From JAAYTD01 sp964472015 (GTDB lineage: Bacteria; Bacteroidota; Ignavibacteria; Kapaibacteriales; UBA2268), in assembly GCA_964472015.1 (NCBI GenBank), contig CAYYIP010000010.1, positions 9,552-73,551 of the forward strand: a stretch of DNA of 64,000 nt, given 5' to 3'. The notes beneath the pieces were generated by a model. It was given only the letters and a program-made list of their open reading frames with translations, was not told the DNA's origin and made no database searches. The stretch's first letter is position 1; each line of letters starts with the position of its first letter. This document shows, in pieces, positions 17,901 through 27,300 of this stretch. The translations under genes were made by a program, and so were the position numbers.

Positions 17901-20548
17901 ATTCTGGGTTGAAGTATTGGTTAATGGCGGATACAATCAAAGCTAATAATCCTACACGAGATGGTGCAAGAGGTTACATTGTTTTGAAAGGTTTACCTAT
18001 AAATCCATACATTGTACCGGGCGGAGAACCAGTTAGAGTTGCTGCATTTAATTATCCTCCGGGTATATTAATGATAGATTCTATGAAAGCTGCTGGTATG
18101 GGTGAAGATGTAATTTCAAGATATTATCAAACATTCCCTAAATATTTCAATACGCCATTCTATTATGGTGCAAATGCAGACAATCCAAGTGGTGATACTT
18201 TAGCAAGATTCTTGCAACAAGATACTTTAGGATTTGGGCTTGATAGATTTAGAACAGTAGCAGATGACATTTATATTTTTGTTATGGATAGTTTGCCACG
18301 TTTTATTGCTTATGATGTTACAGGTGGTGCTATGCCAGAAACATTTACTATAAAAGAAGATTTCAATAAAAATACCACTGTTGATGTTAATTATGAATGG
18401 ACTAAATTCCAAGCAGGTATAAATGCAGATGGCAAGGTTATTGCAAATCTAACAGATAAATTAAGATTTAAAGTTGATATTAATACAGATGATGAATTGC
18501 AAGATGCAACCGCTGAAGAAAAAGGTTGGGATTTCCGTTTTGGACGTACAGCTTATTCTTTTGCTAACTTAGCAAATAACGGTGGTGAAATTGTTATTGT
18601 GGATACATTAACTAATAAAACAGGTGTTAATATTATTTCTCAAATGAAACCTATTTGGATGTCAAATAATTACTTTATGACTTACGATGATTATCGAGTA
18701 GCTGATCCTAGTTTAGTTGATTTCCAAGTAAGAGGTCAAATGAATATAAGAATTGACAGACGTGAAGCACTTGATTTATTGAAGTATGAAGTGTTAAATA
18801 GTCCAGATAGAGAGGTTTATAATACAGATACCGTATTTTGTTTGGTTGCAAATGATGGTCATGGAGGACTTTCTACAAAACTTTATGATGTTTATATTAA
18901 CTTCCAACCAACAATTGTTACTGAGACATTGCCAGAAGCAACAGAAACAATTGATTATAATCCAAGCCTATTAGATACTGTAGGTGCGAGAATAGCAATT
19001 TATGATCCTAATGCAGATCAAAAACATGAATTTGAATTATTATATCCAGGTGTTCCAGTAGCATTAAATGAAGGTTCTGATATATTATATATTGATCCAT
19101 TCTTTAAAGATGAAATGACTCCAATAAATCTTTCTTCAATGAAAACTACTCCTACTTGGTTAAAGATAGACAAAGAAAGTGGTATTCTATATGGGAAACC
19201 AGACTTAGTTAAGGACTTAAACAATAAAGAAGTTACAGTTACAGTTTTAGTTAGAGATGAAGATGGATTATTTGCAATTAAGCAATTAAAATTACTTGTT
19301 AATACTAAGAATGTACAACCTTCAATTGCTGTAGCTCCTATACTTGATTGTCTTGTTTCAGGACAAGATATTAATGAAGATGTTATTGTTTATGATAGAG
19401 ATCTCTTAAGAGATGGTGATGCTTCTAAATTAGAAACACTTACTTTAACAGTAGAGTATCCTACTTCTTTAACAATAGTTCCAAGTACAATTACTGGTCC
19501 ATTAACTTCTGATTCTGTTGTTGTTAAATTAACTAGCAATGGTCCATTTACTTTTGATCCAGCAGATGTCATTGACGGTAGAATAGATGTTGCTATTAAA
19601 GTTGTTGATAAAGCTGGTGCTTCTGCAACCTTAGTATTCAAAATAAGAGTATCTGATGATGTAGACTTCTTATCAAATGTTATAGTTATTAATGCTAGAA
19701 ATTCTTCTAAGATATTAAGTTGGGGTACTGCTAGAAATGCAACAACAGGTGATGGTTTAGATGGTCAAGCAGTTGGTAGATTAGATGAAAACTATTGTGA
19801 AATAGAAATTCCTCATATACCACCTCAAGACGTATTTGATGCAAGATGGGCTATAACTTATACAAATGGTACATATAGAAATATATTCCCAACTGCAAAA
19901 GCAGGAACAGTTCAAACATTACATAGATATAAAGGTGTTTTCCAACCAGGAGGTGAAACAGGACAAACTTCTGCGTTCTATCCTATTATTTTGAGATGGG
20001 ATCCATCAACAGTACCTGCAATAGGTGCTTCAAATAATCAACAAGGTTCTACTTGGAGAATTATTGATGGAGGTACAAATGGTAACTATTTCTCAGTTAA
20101 TATGAATGATGTAGATTCTAGAAATATAAGTTCTGTTGCTCAATTCAAAGAAAATACTGATGGAACTGTTGAAATAATTATTACAGATAATAGAATTACA
20201 TCTTTCCATATTACTCATGATTGGTATTCTGGAATTAATAATAATGTTGGTAATGGTATTACTACAACAGCTATCAACGCTATTTCGCCAAATCCAGCAG
20301 GTGTAAATCAAGATAAAATAACAATTGATTTTGATGTTGAGAAAGCAGGTAATGTTTACATTGAGATATTTAATGAGTTGGGTGAAAAAATAGCTACTGT
20401 TGTTGATGATTATTTCAATGCAGGACACTATGATGTAGCATTTACATTACGTGATTTGAAAGGTACAAAACTTTCTAGTGGTGCATACAGTGTAAGATTA
20501 ACTTCAGGTATGACTACAAGTACAAAGCAACTAATTGTATTAAACTAA
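11954..20548 (+). CDS. giant secreted multidomain protein with T9SS sorting domain
   Basis: A 2864-aa exported protein. A CGGAGGT Shine-Dalgarno precedes the ATG. Visible parts in order: signal peptide ending near GQAQ (residues 1-25); a right-handed beta-helix with many G-G-A-I-Y turns (about 325-815, like Pmp/pectate-lyase-type repeats); a YCF48/BNR-like beta-propeller with repeated KTTDGGxTW motifs (about 920-1212); return to beta-helix-like sequence (GLGGGLFIID, about 1236 on); a long beta-rich middle; cadherin/putative Ig-like modules including PTWLKIDKESGILYGKP (about 2400); and a T9SS type A C-terminal sorting domain (about 2774-2864, SPNP start, SSGAYSVRL, final TKQLIVLN). It is probably surface-bound or released through T9SS; adhesion is a guess. 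Confidence 0.85.
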   Translation: MKRFIRLCFMTVVLSIFAFNVGQAQKPQQYVSGTIKSDEVMIFLKDNLYVIDQELNIKGTLIIEPGTEIYLYDNGRIIVAAGGRLIADGLAAAEAKEPVNPKTLYPASAGGLEYADLRFFLYPYYEGNSPTVTKTAGIKKLSARERTIHPLKYNHIFNVLLDVTNRKIVNIVDPNVWPNDIFSASASGEFLSYSYGPDNSDLVIVPFETAIMFIAARLNLDPYSNPLLKTSAWSRGNNTSVNIEPAEIVFKGQPQNNMSREWGHIIVLPGARAAFFRNCTFENFKKDTTVDRIAYYNDDNRNELTNPNLSAQELADLNKSLLDLTNGGGGVISTFSSRTWLLDCEFTNNFARNRGGAIQILQAPTNLYYSKMRIKAADTVNIPRYANNKNLRVVDPNSDSTSVMARHRAYPIIDNIDSRNGEYFRNDFKRAAWDDARIAGYLGRFRNLRFNANMVRLAVTEPMQVGGKTIVQDNVDKSPSFPLPWGNMAYGGAVYVAGQPNEEFRQVEFGFGINDSINIDGYNINPNGKGGIDFINFSGNIAENLQKSKSSSGAKGGAIYVGANTSLIVAGNFEGNSASAKFLVNDSSSYESGTNYALGGAIYANNHSAGRLQIRGGRNRDEVINNKVSNRNWTIFKNNTAGAGGAIYVDNSADEIMSPVIGGSDSKAFNNEFGYRITFVNNFAKAAGGAIYTKRNTRITGSGGRHTDYNYAPQDMVIFENNYAGFAGGALHIEIPKAQQNILRPHLRIANIIRAEFKNNIVGKDVNSYVYDEIRGGGAIYTLNADLNIVKAVKIAENKVYNGNGGGMLLANPFSTNKRMFLTDLDRVEYDANCYYDAEGKRLPLGVEPIAINYTSVNAPFVYGDNYSAEVAAQENIKEGIIVTTRMLTLFDRNEVNIIDSIANYQIDKFGATQMSKGYVMPVTDFKDQHWFDENTGLLAGTSGNLIKVTKVNNEWKWENIQVGDDYSYNAICFTSPLIGYLGDNYGNIKKTEDGGATWRNIYVTNSSVESINDISFIGSSKGIAVTKNGHILITNDGINWTKYNVSQYSNHLVAAAWSSTTNGYVVGDKGILLKTTDGGITWNMLSIPGVNADLTKILFKSSNDGFAIGKDGVLAITEDGGATWDVITGQIPSSVTLTDIHFYGQQVGYLASSTGEIYKTTDGGATWLHLDVASGRTILSTYFVNMKTGFTTGNNAVVKKTTDGGYTWELVVPADAANAHGSLRLHANIPTMPENGVGLGGGLFIIDEQKLDRIYRTDSVKFNRVRFTDNYAFSGSAIYSDNYDLKLVLNRSLVIGNKTDDRNDIGRHQNAINGPFNKNLAYNEQNLASSDLVAATIYGELQGPLPNSIFSTAANSIYGNDARFLIRLPDAPNTKGIMAGQNFLGSGGTDTLRGNYWGKTEANVILNVLHNVSNHSGTGLGNSKFETFFVEYGDNNYLPFYHKQDGIDLRKQGPFEWNTSDYQEVHITNKYNYQAIDLDNQPTDVTIAADLTIPEKYLFSGRIYDLYDKGTDIKTADYTRRRMVPIEDFAIGNPVILKTYQDENDVRTVLEKKTKYVKRWKRNPEYANSILANGNPEYPELYNMQGLWKPMYSKETEGYVKADGTIVPADNIPRYYHPLAMPLYLETQVDFDGEYVQSNWDYRHQSETVFFIINETTTDYIRVTMKQVPNKNDISVWDNDLFRATVFFVPDSTNRSDGLARRNSENLLNLGSNGTFPFNSDPDAGAGGSASASLLQKLCPRNVGIDTAAYNEDFAALTGRKYFTASTHAPRDYQLGGIADIYVNRAKDSQGKIIKKMPDDNIFDKVNDNSYNAYFAGERFGTLPVNKGDVIRVVSRNVLWKEGVEKAYDGGLVFIITDGPEPPVFTGDVVTLSTDYLNPYMKGVDGSFPPIYNKIRPDMSGAIGDTAVYKPELLNKVFVQTDRNYPAVEGTYSNKDLPNNVRGTDSILTITAIDRNGFYDPRVEFWKDKYTDLSYTWSVGSNSGLKYWLMADTIKANNPTRDGARGYIVLKGLPINPYIVPGGEPVRVAAFNYPPGILMIDSMKAAGMGEDVISRYYQTFPKYFNTPFYYGANADNPSGDTLARFLQQDTLGFGLDRFRTVADDIYIFVMDSLPRFIAYDVTGGAMPETFTIKEDFNKNTTVDVNYEWTKFQAGINADGKVIANLTDKLRFKVDINTDDELQDATAEEKGWDFRFGRTAYSFANLANNGGEIVIVDTLTNKTGVNIISQMKPIWMSNNYFMTYDDYRVADPSLVDFQVRGQMNIRIDRREALDLLKYEVLNSPDREVYNTDTVFCLVANDGHGGLSTKLYDVYINFQPTIVTETLPEATETIDYNPSLLDTVGARIAIYDPNADQKHEFELLYPGVPVALNEGSDILYIDPFFKDEMTPINLSSMKTTPTWLKIDKESGILYGKPDLVKDLNNKEVTVTVLVRDEDGLFAIKQLKLLVNTKNVQPSIAVAPILDCLVSGQDINEDVIVYDRDLLRDGDASKLETLTLTVEYPTSLTIVPSTITGPLTSDSVVVKLTSNGPFTFDPADVIDGRIDVAIKVVDKAGASATLVFKIRVSDDVDFLSNVIVINARNSSKILSWGTARNATTGDGLDGQAVGRLDENYCEIEIPHIPPQDVFDARWAITYTNGTYRNIFPTAKAGTVQTLHRYKGVFQPGGETGQTSAFYPIILRWDPSTVPAIGASNNQQGSTWRIIDGGTNGNYFSVNMNDVDSRNISSVAQFKENTDGTVEIIITDNRITSFHITHDWYSGINNNVGNGITTTAINAISPNPAGVNQDKITIDFDVEKAGNVYIEIFNELGEKIATVVDDYFNAGHYDVAFTLRDLKGTKLSSGAYSVRLTSGMTTSTKQLIVLN

Positions 20549-20560
20549 TTTGATTTTAAT

Positions 20561-20589
20561 AACTGGTGCTTAAATAAAAAGCACCAGTT
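20561..20589. terminator. hairpin between T9SS genes, weak terminator
   Basis: A perfect 11-bp inverted repeat (AACTGGTGCTT and its complement) with a 7-nt A-rich loop lies 12 bp after the giant gene. No T run follows on the plus strand, so it may act as an mRNA-end stabiliser or partial terminator rather than a full one. Confidence 0.45.
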
Positions 20590-20631
20590 TATAAAATAAA
20601 AAACATTTTATAATAAATGGAGAAATTAAAA

Positions 20632-23004
20632 ATGAAAAAATATTTCTTATATATGCTAAGCATTGCTGTTGTTACTTGTTTATTATTAACTGGACAACAA
20701 TCTAATGCACAGGTATATAAACAATTCGAAGGTGTTGGCACTTATAGAAATGCGCTCCCTTATGATGAATTGGTAGAGGGGAAAACAGAAATATCAGAAG
20801 ATGATTTTGTATTACCACCAAATAATCAAAAAGATCTTGAATTAAATGATGGTTATTATGAATTACCTTTAGGATTTACTTACCGATTTAATGGTATTGA
20901 TTATACTTCTGTTTGGATATCTATAAATGGATTTATTACTTTTAATCAGCCGCCTTCACTTGTTGAAGTTGCACGAGATCCAAAAGGATTATTCCGTATA
21001 GATAATTCTACTCCTAATAATGTTATTGCTCCTTTCTGGGGTGATCACAAATATCGTTCTTCAAAAGAAGTTTCTAATGCTGTTCCAAAGAATAAGTATG
21101 CAAAAACTTCTATTAATTACAAACCTGGTACTTATGAAATTGAAGATCCTAAAAATCCAGGAGTTATGATAACTCGTAAAACGATGTTAATTGAATGGGA
21201 AAATTTAAATGTTTGTTATGCAGATACTATAAATGATATTCCTGTTGAATATCCTGGTAATGTTTCAAGTTTCTTACTTATAATGTATCAAGGTGTTAAT
21301 GATGCTGATGCAAGACAAGGTAATATTGAATTTAAATATGATTTTTATGGTCCTATTCCAAGTCAACCTGTTTCTTCTGAAAAGAGCAATGTTTTATATG
21401 CTTCAGTAGGTTTTAAAGGTGAAGGATTTGGATTGGGTGATAGAGCTGATTTTATTAATGCTTTACATAACGGTCGTTATGGTGGTTCTAATCCGTTACC
21501 AGCTATTGCAAAAGATCAACAAACGTCTACTAAATTATGTGAGCTTATGCCACCATCAGGGAGTAATGATTATTCTATAATTGCTTACTCTTTTTATTCA
21601 GTAAACGATGCTAAAGTTTGGGGCGATGGTGATGCTGATATGTCAAAAGCAGAAGGGGGTAGACATTATACTAAAAGAGAGCAACAAAATTTCTATGTTA
21701 CTATTAATGATGTAAGAACTATAATGAGATCAGTTGTTACTGGTGATAAATTAGATTCTGCTTATGCAGAAGCTGCTTATCATGCAGATGTTCATCATGA
21801 TGGTAGATATTATTATTTAGTTCACAGAAATGTAAACAATGTTATTAATGTTGTAACTGAAGGTTATCAAAGCAGTGATATAAATGGTTATGTTTTTGAT
21901 GAGGACGGGAATCCAGTTTATTGTACAGATACTTTCTATATAAAGAAGGCTTTACCTCATGAAGGTGGATTTGGCTTCTTACCTTACTATGGTCAAAATG
22001 ACAATATTATGCATGTAGAAATTCCTAGCGAAGGAGTAGCTGGTACTGTTACGATTATTAGTCCTGATAAACCTATAGATGACTATACTTTATTAGTTGC
22101 AAAAGTAAGAGATTCGGATATTTATTTTTCAAGAGTTGATTCTGTTTTAAACAGAAAAGATATGAAAATTTCTTTGAAGAAGAGAGTTAATTGGCGTTCT
22201 CAAAATATAGCAGAGGATTTACCTCCTATAATTACTAACTATCGTAAACAGTTACTTTGGGAAGCTGATGAAAAAGATGCATCTATTATTTTAAGTTATT
22301 TAGGTGCAAAAGTTCCTTTCTTACCTTGGATACATGATGATGTTATATTTAACAAGAATAAGATAGGTAATGATATTTTTGCAACAAATATTAATTTTAA
22401 TAATATTATTAAAACAAAAGATAATACTTATAAAGTTCCAGTTTATGTTAATGGAATTGTAAAAGGTGCTGTTTCTTCAAAATTTACATTAAAAGATGTT
22501 GATATCATTAATGTTGAATCTGCTAATGCTGATATTTTTGTGGATTTCTCTAATAATACAAAAAATATTGTTTTAGTAGGGGAAGGTACTTTCAATGAAA
22601 GTGAACCAGTTGCTTATCTTACAATAAATACAGAAAATAGTGAATTAATTGCTAATGATGTTAAATTTGATGGTAATAATGTTGCTAATGTTTATAAAAA
22701 ACTTAACACTAATGTTGAGTTAGAAGGATTTGATGTATTAGCTCAAAATATACCTAATCCTGTTACTAACTTTACTACATTTACTGTTAATCTTGACGAA
22801 GATGGTGATTATACTTTAGTTATTACTGATATACTTGGGAACTTAGTAAGAACAATAACAAATGGTAATATCAAAGCTGGTACTTCTACTTTTAATTGGG
22901 ATTGTACTAATGAAAACGGTATAACAGTTCCTAATGGTACTTATTTTTATCGTTTAATTGGAAATGGAAGTATTCTTACTAAGAGATTAGTTCTTTCTAA
23001 ATAG
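20632..23004 (+). CDS. secreted protein with T9SS/FlgD-like C-terminal sorting domain
   Basis: A 790-aa exported protein of unknown function. The start is taken at ATG 20632, which begins a normal signal peptide (MKKYFLYMLSIAVV...SNAQ) and has GGAG 9 nt upstream; an upstream in-frame ATG at 20617 overlaps that Shine-Dalgarno and is probably not used. The N-terminal half is beta-rich with a nidogen-like look (YRFNGIDYTSVWISINGFITF). The C-terminus has the T9SS pattern: AQNIPNPVTNFTTF, then ITDILGNLVRTI, then FlgD-like GITVPNGTYFYRLI and a final lysine/arginine ending. It is the second of four adjacent T9SS cargo genes. Confidence 0.82.
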   Translation: MKKYFLYMLSIAVVTCLLLTGQQSNAQVYKQFEGVGTYRNALPYDELVEGKTEISEDDFVLPPNNQKDLELNDGYYELPLGFTYRFNGIDYTSVWISINGFITFNQPPSLVEVARDPKGLFRIDNSTPNNVIAPFWGDHKYRSSKEVSNAVPKNKYAKTSINYKPGTYEIEDPKNPGVMITRKTMLIEWENLNVCYADTINDIPVEYPGNVSSFLLIMYQGVNDADARQGNIEFKYDFYGPIPSQPVSSEKSNVLYASVGFKGEGFGLGDRADFINALHNGRYGGSNPLPAIAKDQQTSTKLCELMPPSGSNDYSIIAYSFYSVNDAKVWGDGDADMSKAEGGRHYTKREQQNFYVTINDVRTIMRSVVTGDKLDSAYAEAAYHADVHHDGRYYYLVHRNVNNVINVVTEGYQSSDINGYVFDEDGNPVYCTDTFYIKKALPHEGGFGFLPYYGQNDNIMHVEIPSEGVAGTVTIISPDKPIDDYTLLVAKVRDSDIYFSRVDSVLNRKDMKISLKKRVNWRSQNIAEDLPPIITNYRKQLLWEADEKDASIILSYLGAKVPFLPWIHDDVIFNKNKIGNDIFATNINFNNIIKTKDNTYKVPVYVNGIVKGAVSSKFTLKDVDIINVESANADIFVDFSNNTKNIVLVGEGTFNESEPVAYLTINTENSELIANDVKFDGNNVANVYKKLNTNVELEGFDVLAQNIPNPVTNFTTFTVNLDEDGDYTLVITDILGNLVRTITNGNIKAGTSTFNWDCTNENGITVPNGTYFYRLIGNGSILTKRLVLSK

Positions 23005-23027
23005 AGTATTAAAATATAATTTTTTAT

Positions 23028-24275
23028 ATGATAAAAAATTTTATTTCAACCGTGATAGTTTGGCTACTACTTTTATGGAGTAGTAGCCAGATAATGGTTG
23101 CTAATAATAATATTATAGTTCCTAAATTAATACTTAATAAAACGGAGATAGATTATTGTAGTGCATCACCAAAAGCAAAAGAATTTGTTATTTCTTTATA
23201 TATAGGTGATGATATAAAGCCCTCTGATTCTTTATTATATGTTAATGTTGCTTTTGCTTATAATAAGAATAAAGTAATTATTGATATGCCGTTATTAATG
23301 GGAACAATATCGGAACAATTTAGTTCACATTGTACATCAATTTGGGATGAGTTTGATTATACATATAATTATTATAATTTTCAAGCATATAATATCTTAA
23401 AACCTGTATATGGAGAGGAGGCTTTACCACTTATAAGTTTTAAAGGACGGTATGTAACTGCTGATACTATTGATGAAACAGATTTTAGTATTGCAGTTTT
23501 AGAATTTGCAGAAGAGTTTAAACGTGAATATGTTGTTGGAAATGAAGATACTATAAAATTATATTCACGACCGGTTGAAAAAGAAGATAGAATAATTTCT
23601 ATAAAAGCTGAAAAAGATACTTTTTTATTTGACGGGAGCATTAATAAAGAAGATACAGTCTTAGTAAATTATAGTTTAGATATTTCTGAACTAAAACATT
23701 TTGAAAATTTTGAATTAGAATTTAGAATTGATAGTTTAGCAGAGGAATTTGAAATATTTGATTTTGAAATAAATGATAATTTTAGTTATGAGTTAATTGA
23801 AAAAGAAAAAACAAAACTTATTTTTAATATAAAAAAACAAGATTTAATTGATAATTTAACAGAGTATTTTTGCAAATTATTGATAAAAAATTTAAATAAT
23901 AAAAATAAAGAAGATACTATTAGAACTGTTTTATATTCCAATATAAAAAATATAAATAAAAGTTCTTGTTCTATGTTTACTAAATTAGATACTATATTTC
24001 TTGTTAGTAATAAAATAAAAGATGGTAGTATTAGTATTATAGATAATAATATTGAATTTGAATATAATGAATTAAATTACAAATTATTAATAAATTTATG
24101 TAATTTAAGTGATATATATATATATGATGTTTATGGACATCAAATGCAAATAAATCCTAGAATTTTAAATCAGGGAATTGAAATTGATTTAAGTAATTTA
24201 TGTTCAGGTATTTATTTTGTAGAATTAAAAAGTTTAGATAATAAAATTTATCGAAAAAAATTGACAATTAATTAG
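23028..24275 (+). CDS. secreted protein with T9SS sorting domain, function unknown
   Basis: A 415-aa protein. The signal peptide is hydrophobic (FISTVIVWLLLLWSSSQIMV). The middle is acidic and beta-rich with no recognised catalytic motif; the N-terminal part resembles the cohesin-like region of the next gene product. The end carries a degenerate T9SS domain: VYGHQMQINPRIL, then DLSNLCSGIYFVEL and final KIYRKKLTIN. It lies 23 bp after the previous T9SS gene and 32 bp before the next, so these are probably one operon. Base composition is more A/T-rich than in the flanking large T9SS genes, suggesting weaker codon selection. Confidence 0.75.
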   Translation: MIKNFISTVIVWLLLLWSSSQIMVANNNIIVPKLILNKTEIDYCSASPKAKEFVISLYIGDDIKPSDSLLYVNVAFAYNKNKVIIDMPLLMGTISEQFSSHCTSIWDEFDYTYNYYNFQAYNILKPVYGEEALPLISFKGRYVTADTIDETDFSIAVLEFAEEFKREYVVGNEDTIKLYSRPVEKEDRIISIKAEKDTFLFDGSINKEDTVLVNYSLDISELKHFENFELEFRIDSLAEEFEIFDFEINDNFSYELIEKEKTKLIFNIKKQDLIDNLTEYFCKLLIKNLNNKNKEDTIRTVLYSNIKNINKSSCSMFTKLDTIFLVSNKIKDGSISIIDNNIEFEYNELNYKLLINLCNLSDIYIYDVYGHQMQINPRILNQGIEIDLSNLCSGIYFVELKSLDNKIYRKKLTIN

Positions 24276-24307
24276 TTTAACAATAATAAAAAATTTTGGA
24301 GGTCTTA

Positions 24308-27300
24308 ATGACTAAACTCTTATTAAATCGCAGTAAGCGAATAATAATCTTAATGGCTCTAGTAATAGGCTTAGGATGGTTCAATAATGGTAGTTTGTTG
24401 GCCCAACAAGGCAATGACAAAAAACCACTCTTGCCAGTACTTAGTCTTGGAGTTGATGATCCAGAAGCAAAGGTTCGTAGCGAAAATGCTTGGTATCCAG
24501 ATAATAGAATTTGGGTAGTACCTTCTACGAAAGCAGATGCTAAAGAAGTTATAATTCCTGTTTTTATTAATAACAGATGGTATACTCATCCAGAGTTTGC
24601 AGAAAGTTATACAACGCAACCTATTTCTTCTTTTTCTTTTAGACTTTATTATAATGATAAAGTCCTAGAATTTTTAGGGTTACAAACTCAACATCCTTAT
24701 ACTGCAGATGAAGCTTTGGGACTTGGTATAACTAAGTTTGATAGAGGTGTAGATTTAAATGATTATACGAATCCTTTAGCAGAGCATTTTAATTTAACTG
24801 CAAGTGATAACACAGTAACAGATTATACTAGATTTTTTGATAAGTATGCTGATACGGCAGATACGAAAGGTAGAGCTGTAACTATTACTGGTGTTGCATT
24901 TAATGATAATACATTAGATACCACAGGGCTTAATGGTTATTTAGTTCTTTTATATGTAAAATTTAGAGTAAAAGGTGAAGTTGGTTCTCTTACACCAGAA
25001 CAACAATCTTGTTATTTATATTTTGATCCTACTTATATTTTATATAATGGGGTTAATATAACTAATGATATACCTGGGAAACTTGTAGAAAGATATTCTA
25101 TTCCAGCTCATGCAAATATTACAGGATATTTACAAGAAAGAAGTGCTAATTTCCAATATTGGGATGAAGTAAAATATAATCAATATTATGGTACAGCAGG
25201 TTTCTTAAAATCTGATATAGCAGGTAGCTTAGTTGGTTTACCAAGTTCAACATTTACTAATATTAATTTAGATAAATATGATAATGAACCTTATCTACCT
25301 GGTTCTATATTATTAAAAGTTATGAATGATAGACCTGAATTTGAATTTATAGTAGAAAATACTTCAAGTGCACTAGCTGTTCAAGATCAAATATATAGAG
25401 ATACAGCGGATCGTTCTACTTGGATTTTATCAGATCCTATTACTACTGATTATCCAATGACTAATAATCCTAGTGCATTTGTTGGCAAGAGATTTGTTGA
25501 TATTGGATTAAGTTCTGATGGTTATGCTATGAAAGATATAATAATTGAATCAGACCAAGAATGGTTACAATTTAGAACAGAAACAGTTCAAGGTTCATCA
25601 GATTATAAAAATAAGATTATAGATAAAACTAGAAGAGGTTATATTGATTACATAGATGCTATTGTTGGTAAAACAACAGAAAGTCCTTTTACGACAGATC
25701 CTGATAGACAATATACTCCTGATAAGAAAGTAAGGTTAGCTATTTATTGTGAAGTAGAGTCTATTATTGGTAAACATGGTATTTATACTGGTTATATTAC
25801 ATTACGTTCTAGAGATGATAAATTTAGACCTACAAGAATAAAAGTAACATTTATTTATTTTGCTAATCCTATTGAAAATAATTCTACAGTTGGGTCGCCT
25901 AATCCAAAAAATGCACATCCTTATGGTATTCATTTAACACTTACTCCAAAGAACGGAGTTGATGTTTCTAATTCAGCTCATTTAATTATGGGTAGTGCAT
26001 ATCGTGCAACTGATTATGTAGATACTTTATATGGTGAATTTGCTTATAAAACTCCTTTAGGAATTGGTAGAGATTCTAAAAAAATATTTGATGCAAGATT
26101 TTTCTTAGATTCAATTGTTTATCCAAGACCAACTAATAAGGAGCTTGTATCTCAGTGGCTTGATTTAGTTAAAAATGGTTTCGGTGATTTTGCTCAATCA
26201 GAGGAAAATCCACGTTCTGTATCTCGTGATATTAGAAATCTTGATGATACTGTTCAATCTCATATATATACTATTAAGTTTAAGTGGGATGCAGCGCAAT
26301 TACCCGAAGATTATTTCCCTGTTGTTTTAAAATGGACTACTAATGAATTCCCAGAAAATACTGCTGCTTTTTTACATACTGTAATAAATGGTGCAGATCA
26401 TTATATTGATATGCGTAATGAAGGTACACCTATAGGGAACAATAATTTTACTTATACTTTCTATGATAAGAGTGTAACTGAATTTTCTATTGAATATACA
26501 ATTGGTATTGAAACGGTTGAAGATTTAGTTGATAACTTTGGTAATGCTATGATTAAAGCTAATGGATGGAATTTCTTATCTCTTCCACTAAAACCAATTA
26601 GTAGTTATTATAGTTATATATTTAAGAATGCTTTAAATATTCCTTTTGAGTTCTCGCTTAATAACTGGCAACAACCTGCTGATGGTAAATTAAGACCAGG
26701 TGTTGGATACTTTATTAAATATGGTACTGCTATTGATAAGAAATTCGCTGGTACTTATTTCTTCAAAATTGATAAAAATAATTATCCGGTTAAATTATAT
26801 ACTGGTGATGAAGGTAGTTATGGAGATGCGGGCGGTTGGAATGCTATTGGTGGCTTGTCTGTTCGTTATCCCGTATATGATCCAACTGGTATTGCAGGTA
26901 TTCAATTAGAAGAAGAATTAATAACTGAAATTCCTGATATGGCTTATACTCAAAAACATGGCGTTTGGGCTTATAAAACTCATGGTGGTTATGAGGAAGT
27001 TGCTACTTTATATCCTGGAATGGGATATTGGATAAAAGTTGATAAAAATTGTTATTTAAAATTAGATGCATCAAAAGCAAAATCTGTTATTGATGTAGAA
27101 CCAGCAATGCCTAATAAAACTGTTAGTTTTGATAAGATATCTATTGCTGATAATGCACAACATAATACTGCTATTTATGCAACTATGAAATATGCAGATG
27201 TTAATTCTTATGAATTACCACCAGTTCCGCCATCAGGATTATTTGATGTTCGTTTTGCAGGCAATAGTTATGTAACTAATAAAAAAGAATCTGTTGTTCT

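Noticed and set aside
19390..19641. Antisense ORFs inside large genes (also 12619-12807, 20093-20428, 23381-23641, 30828-31244, 36713-37174)
   Set aside because: They are frame shadows of strong coding regions, without own ribosome sites or recognisable proteins.
20561..20589. A full intrinsic terminator after the giant gene
   Set aside because: No T run follows on the plus strand; listed only as a weak element.
20617..20631. Start of the second T9SS gene at ATG 20617
   Set aside because: That ATG is part of the GGAG ribosome site of the ATG at 20632, which begins a standard signal peptide.
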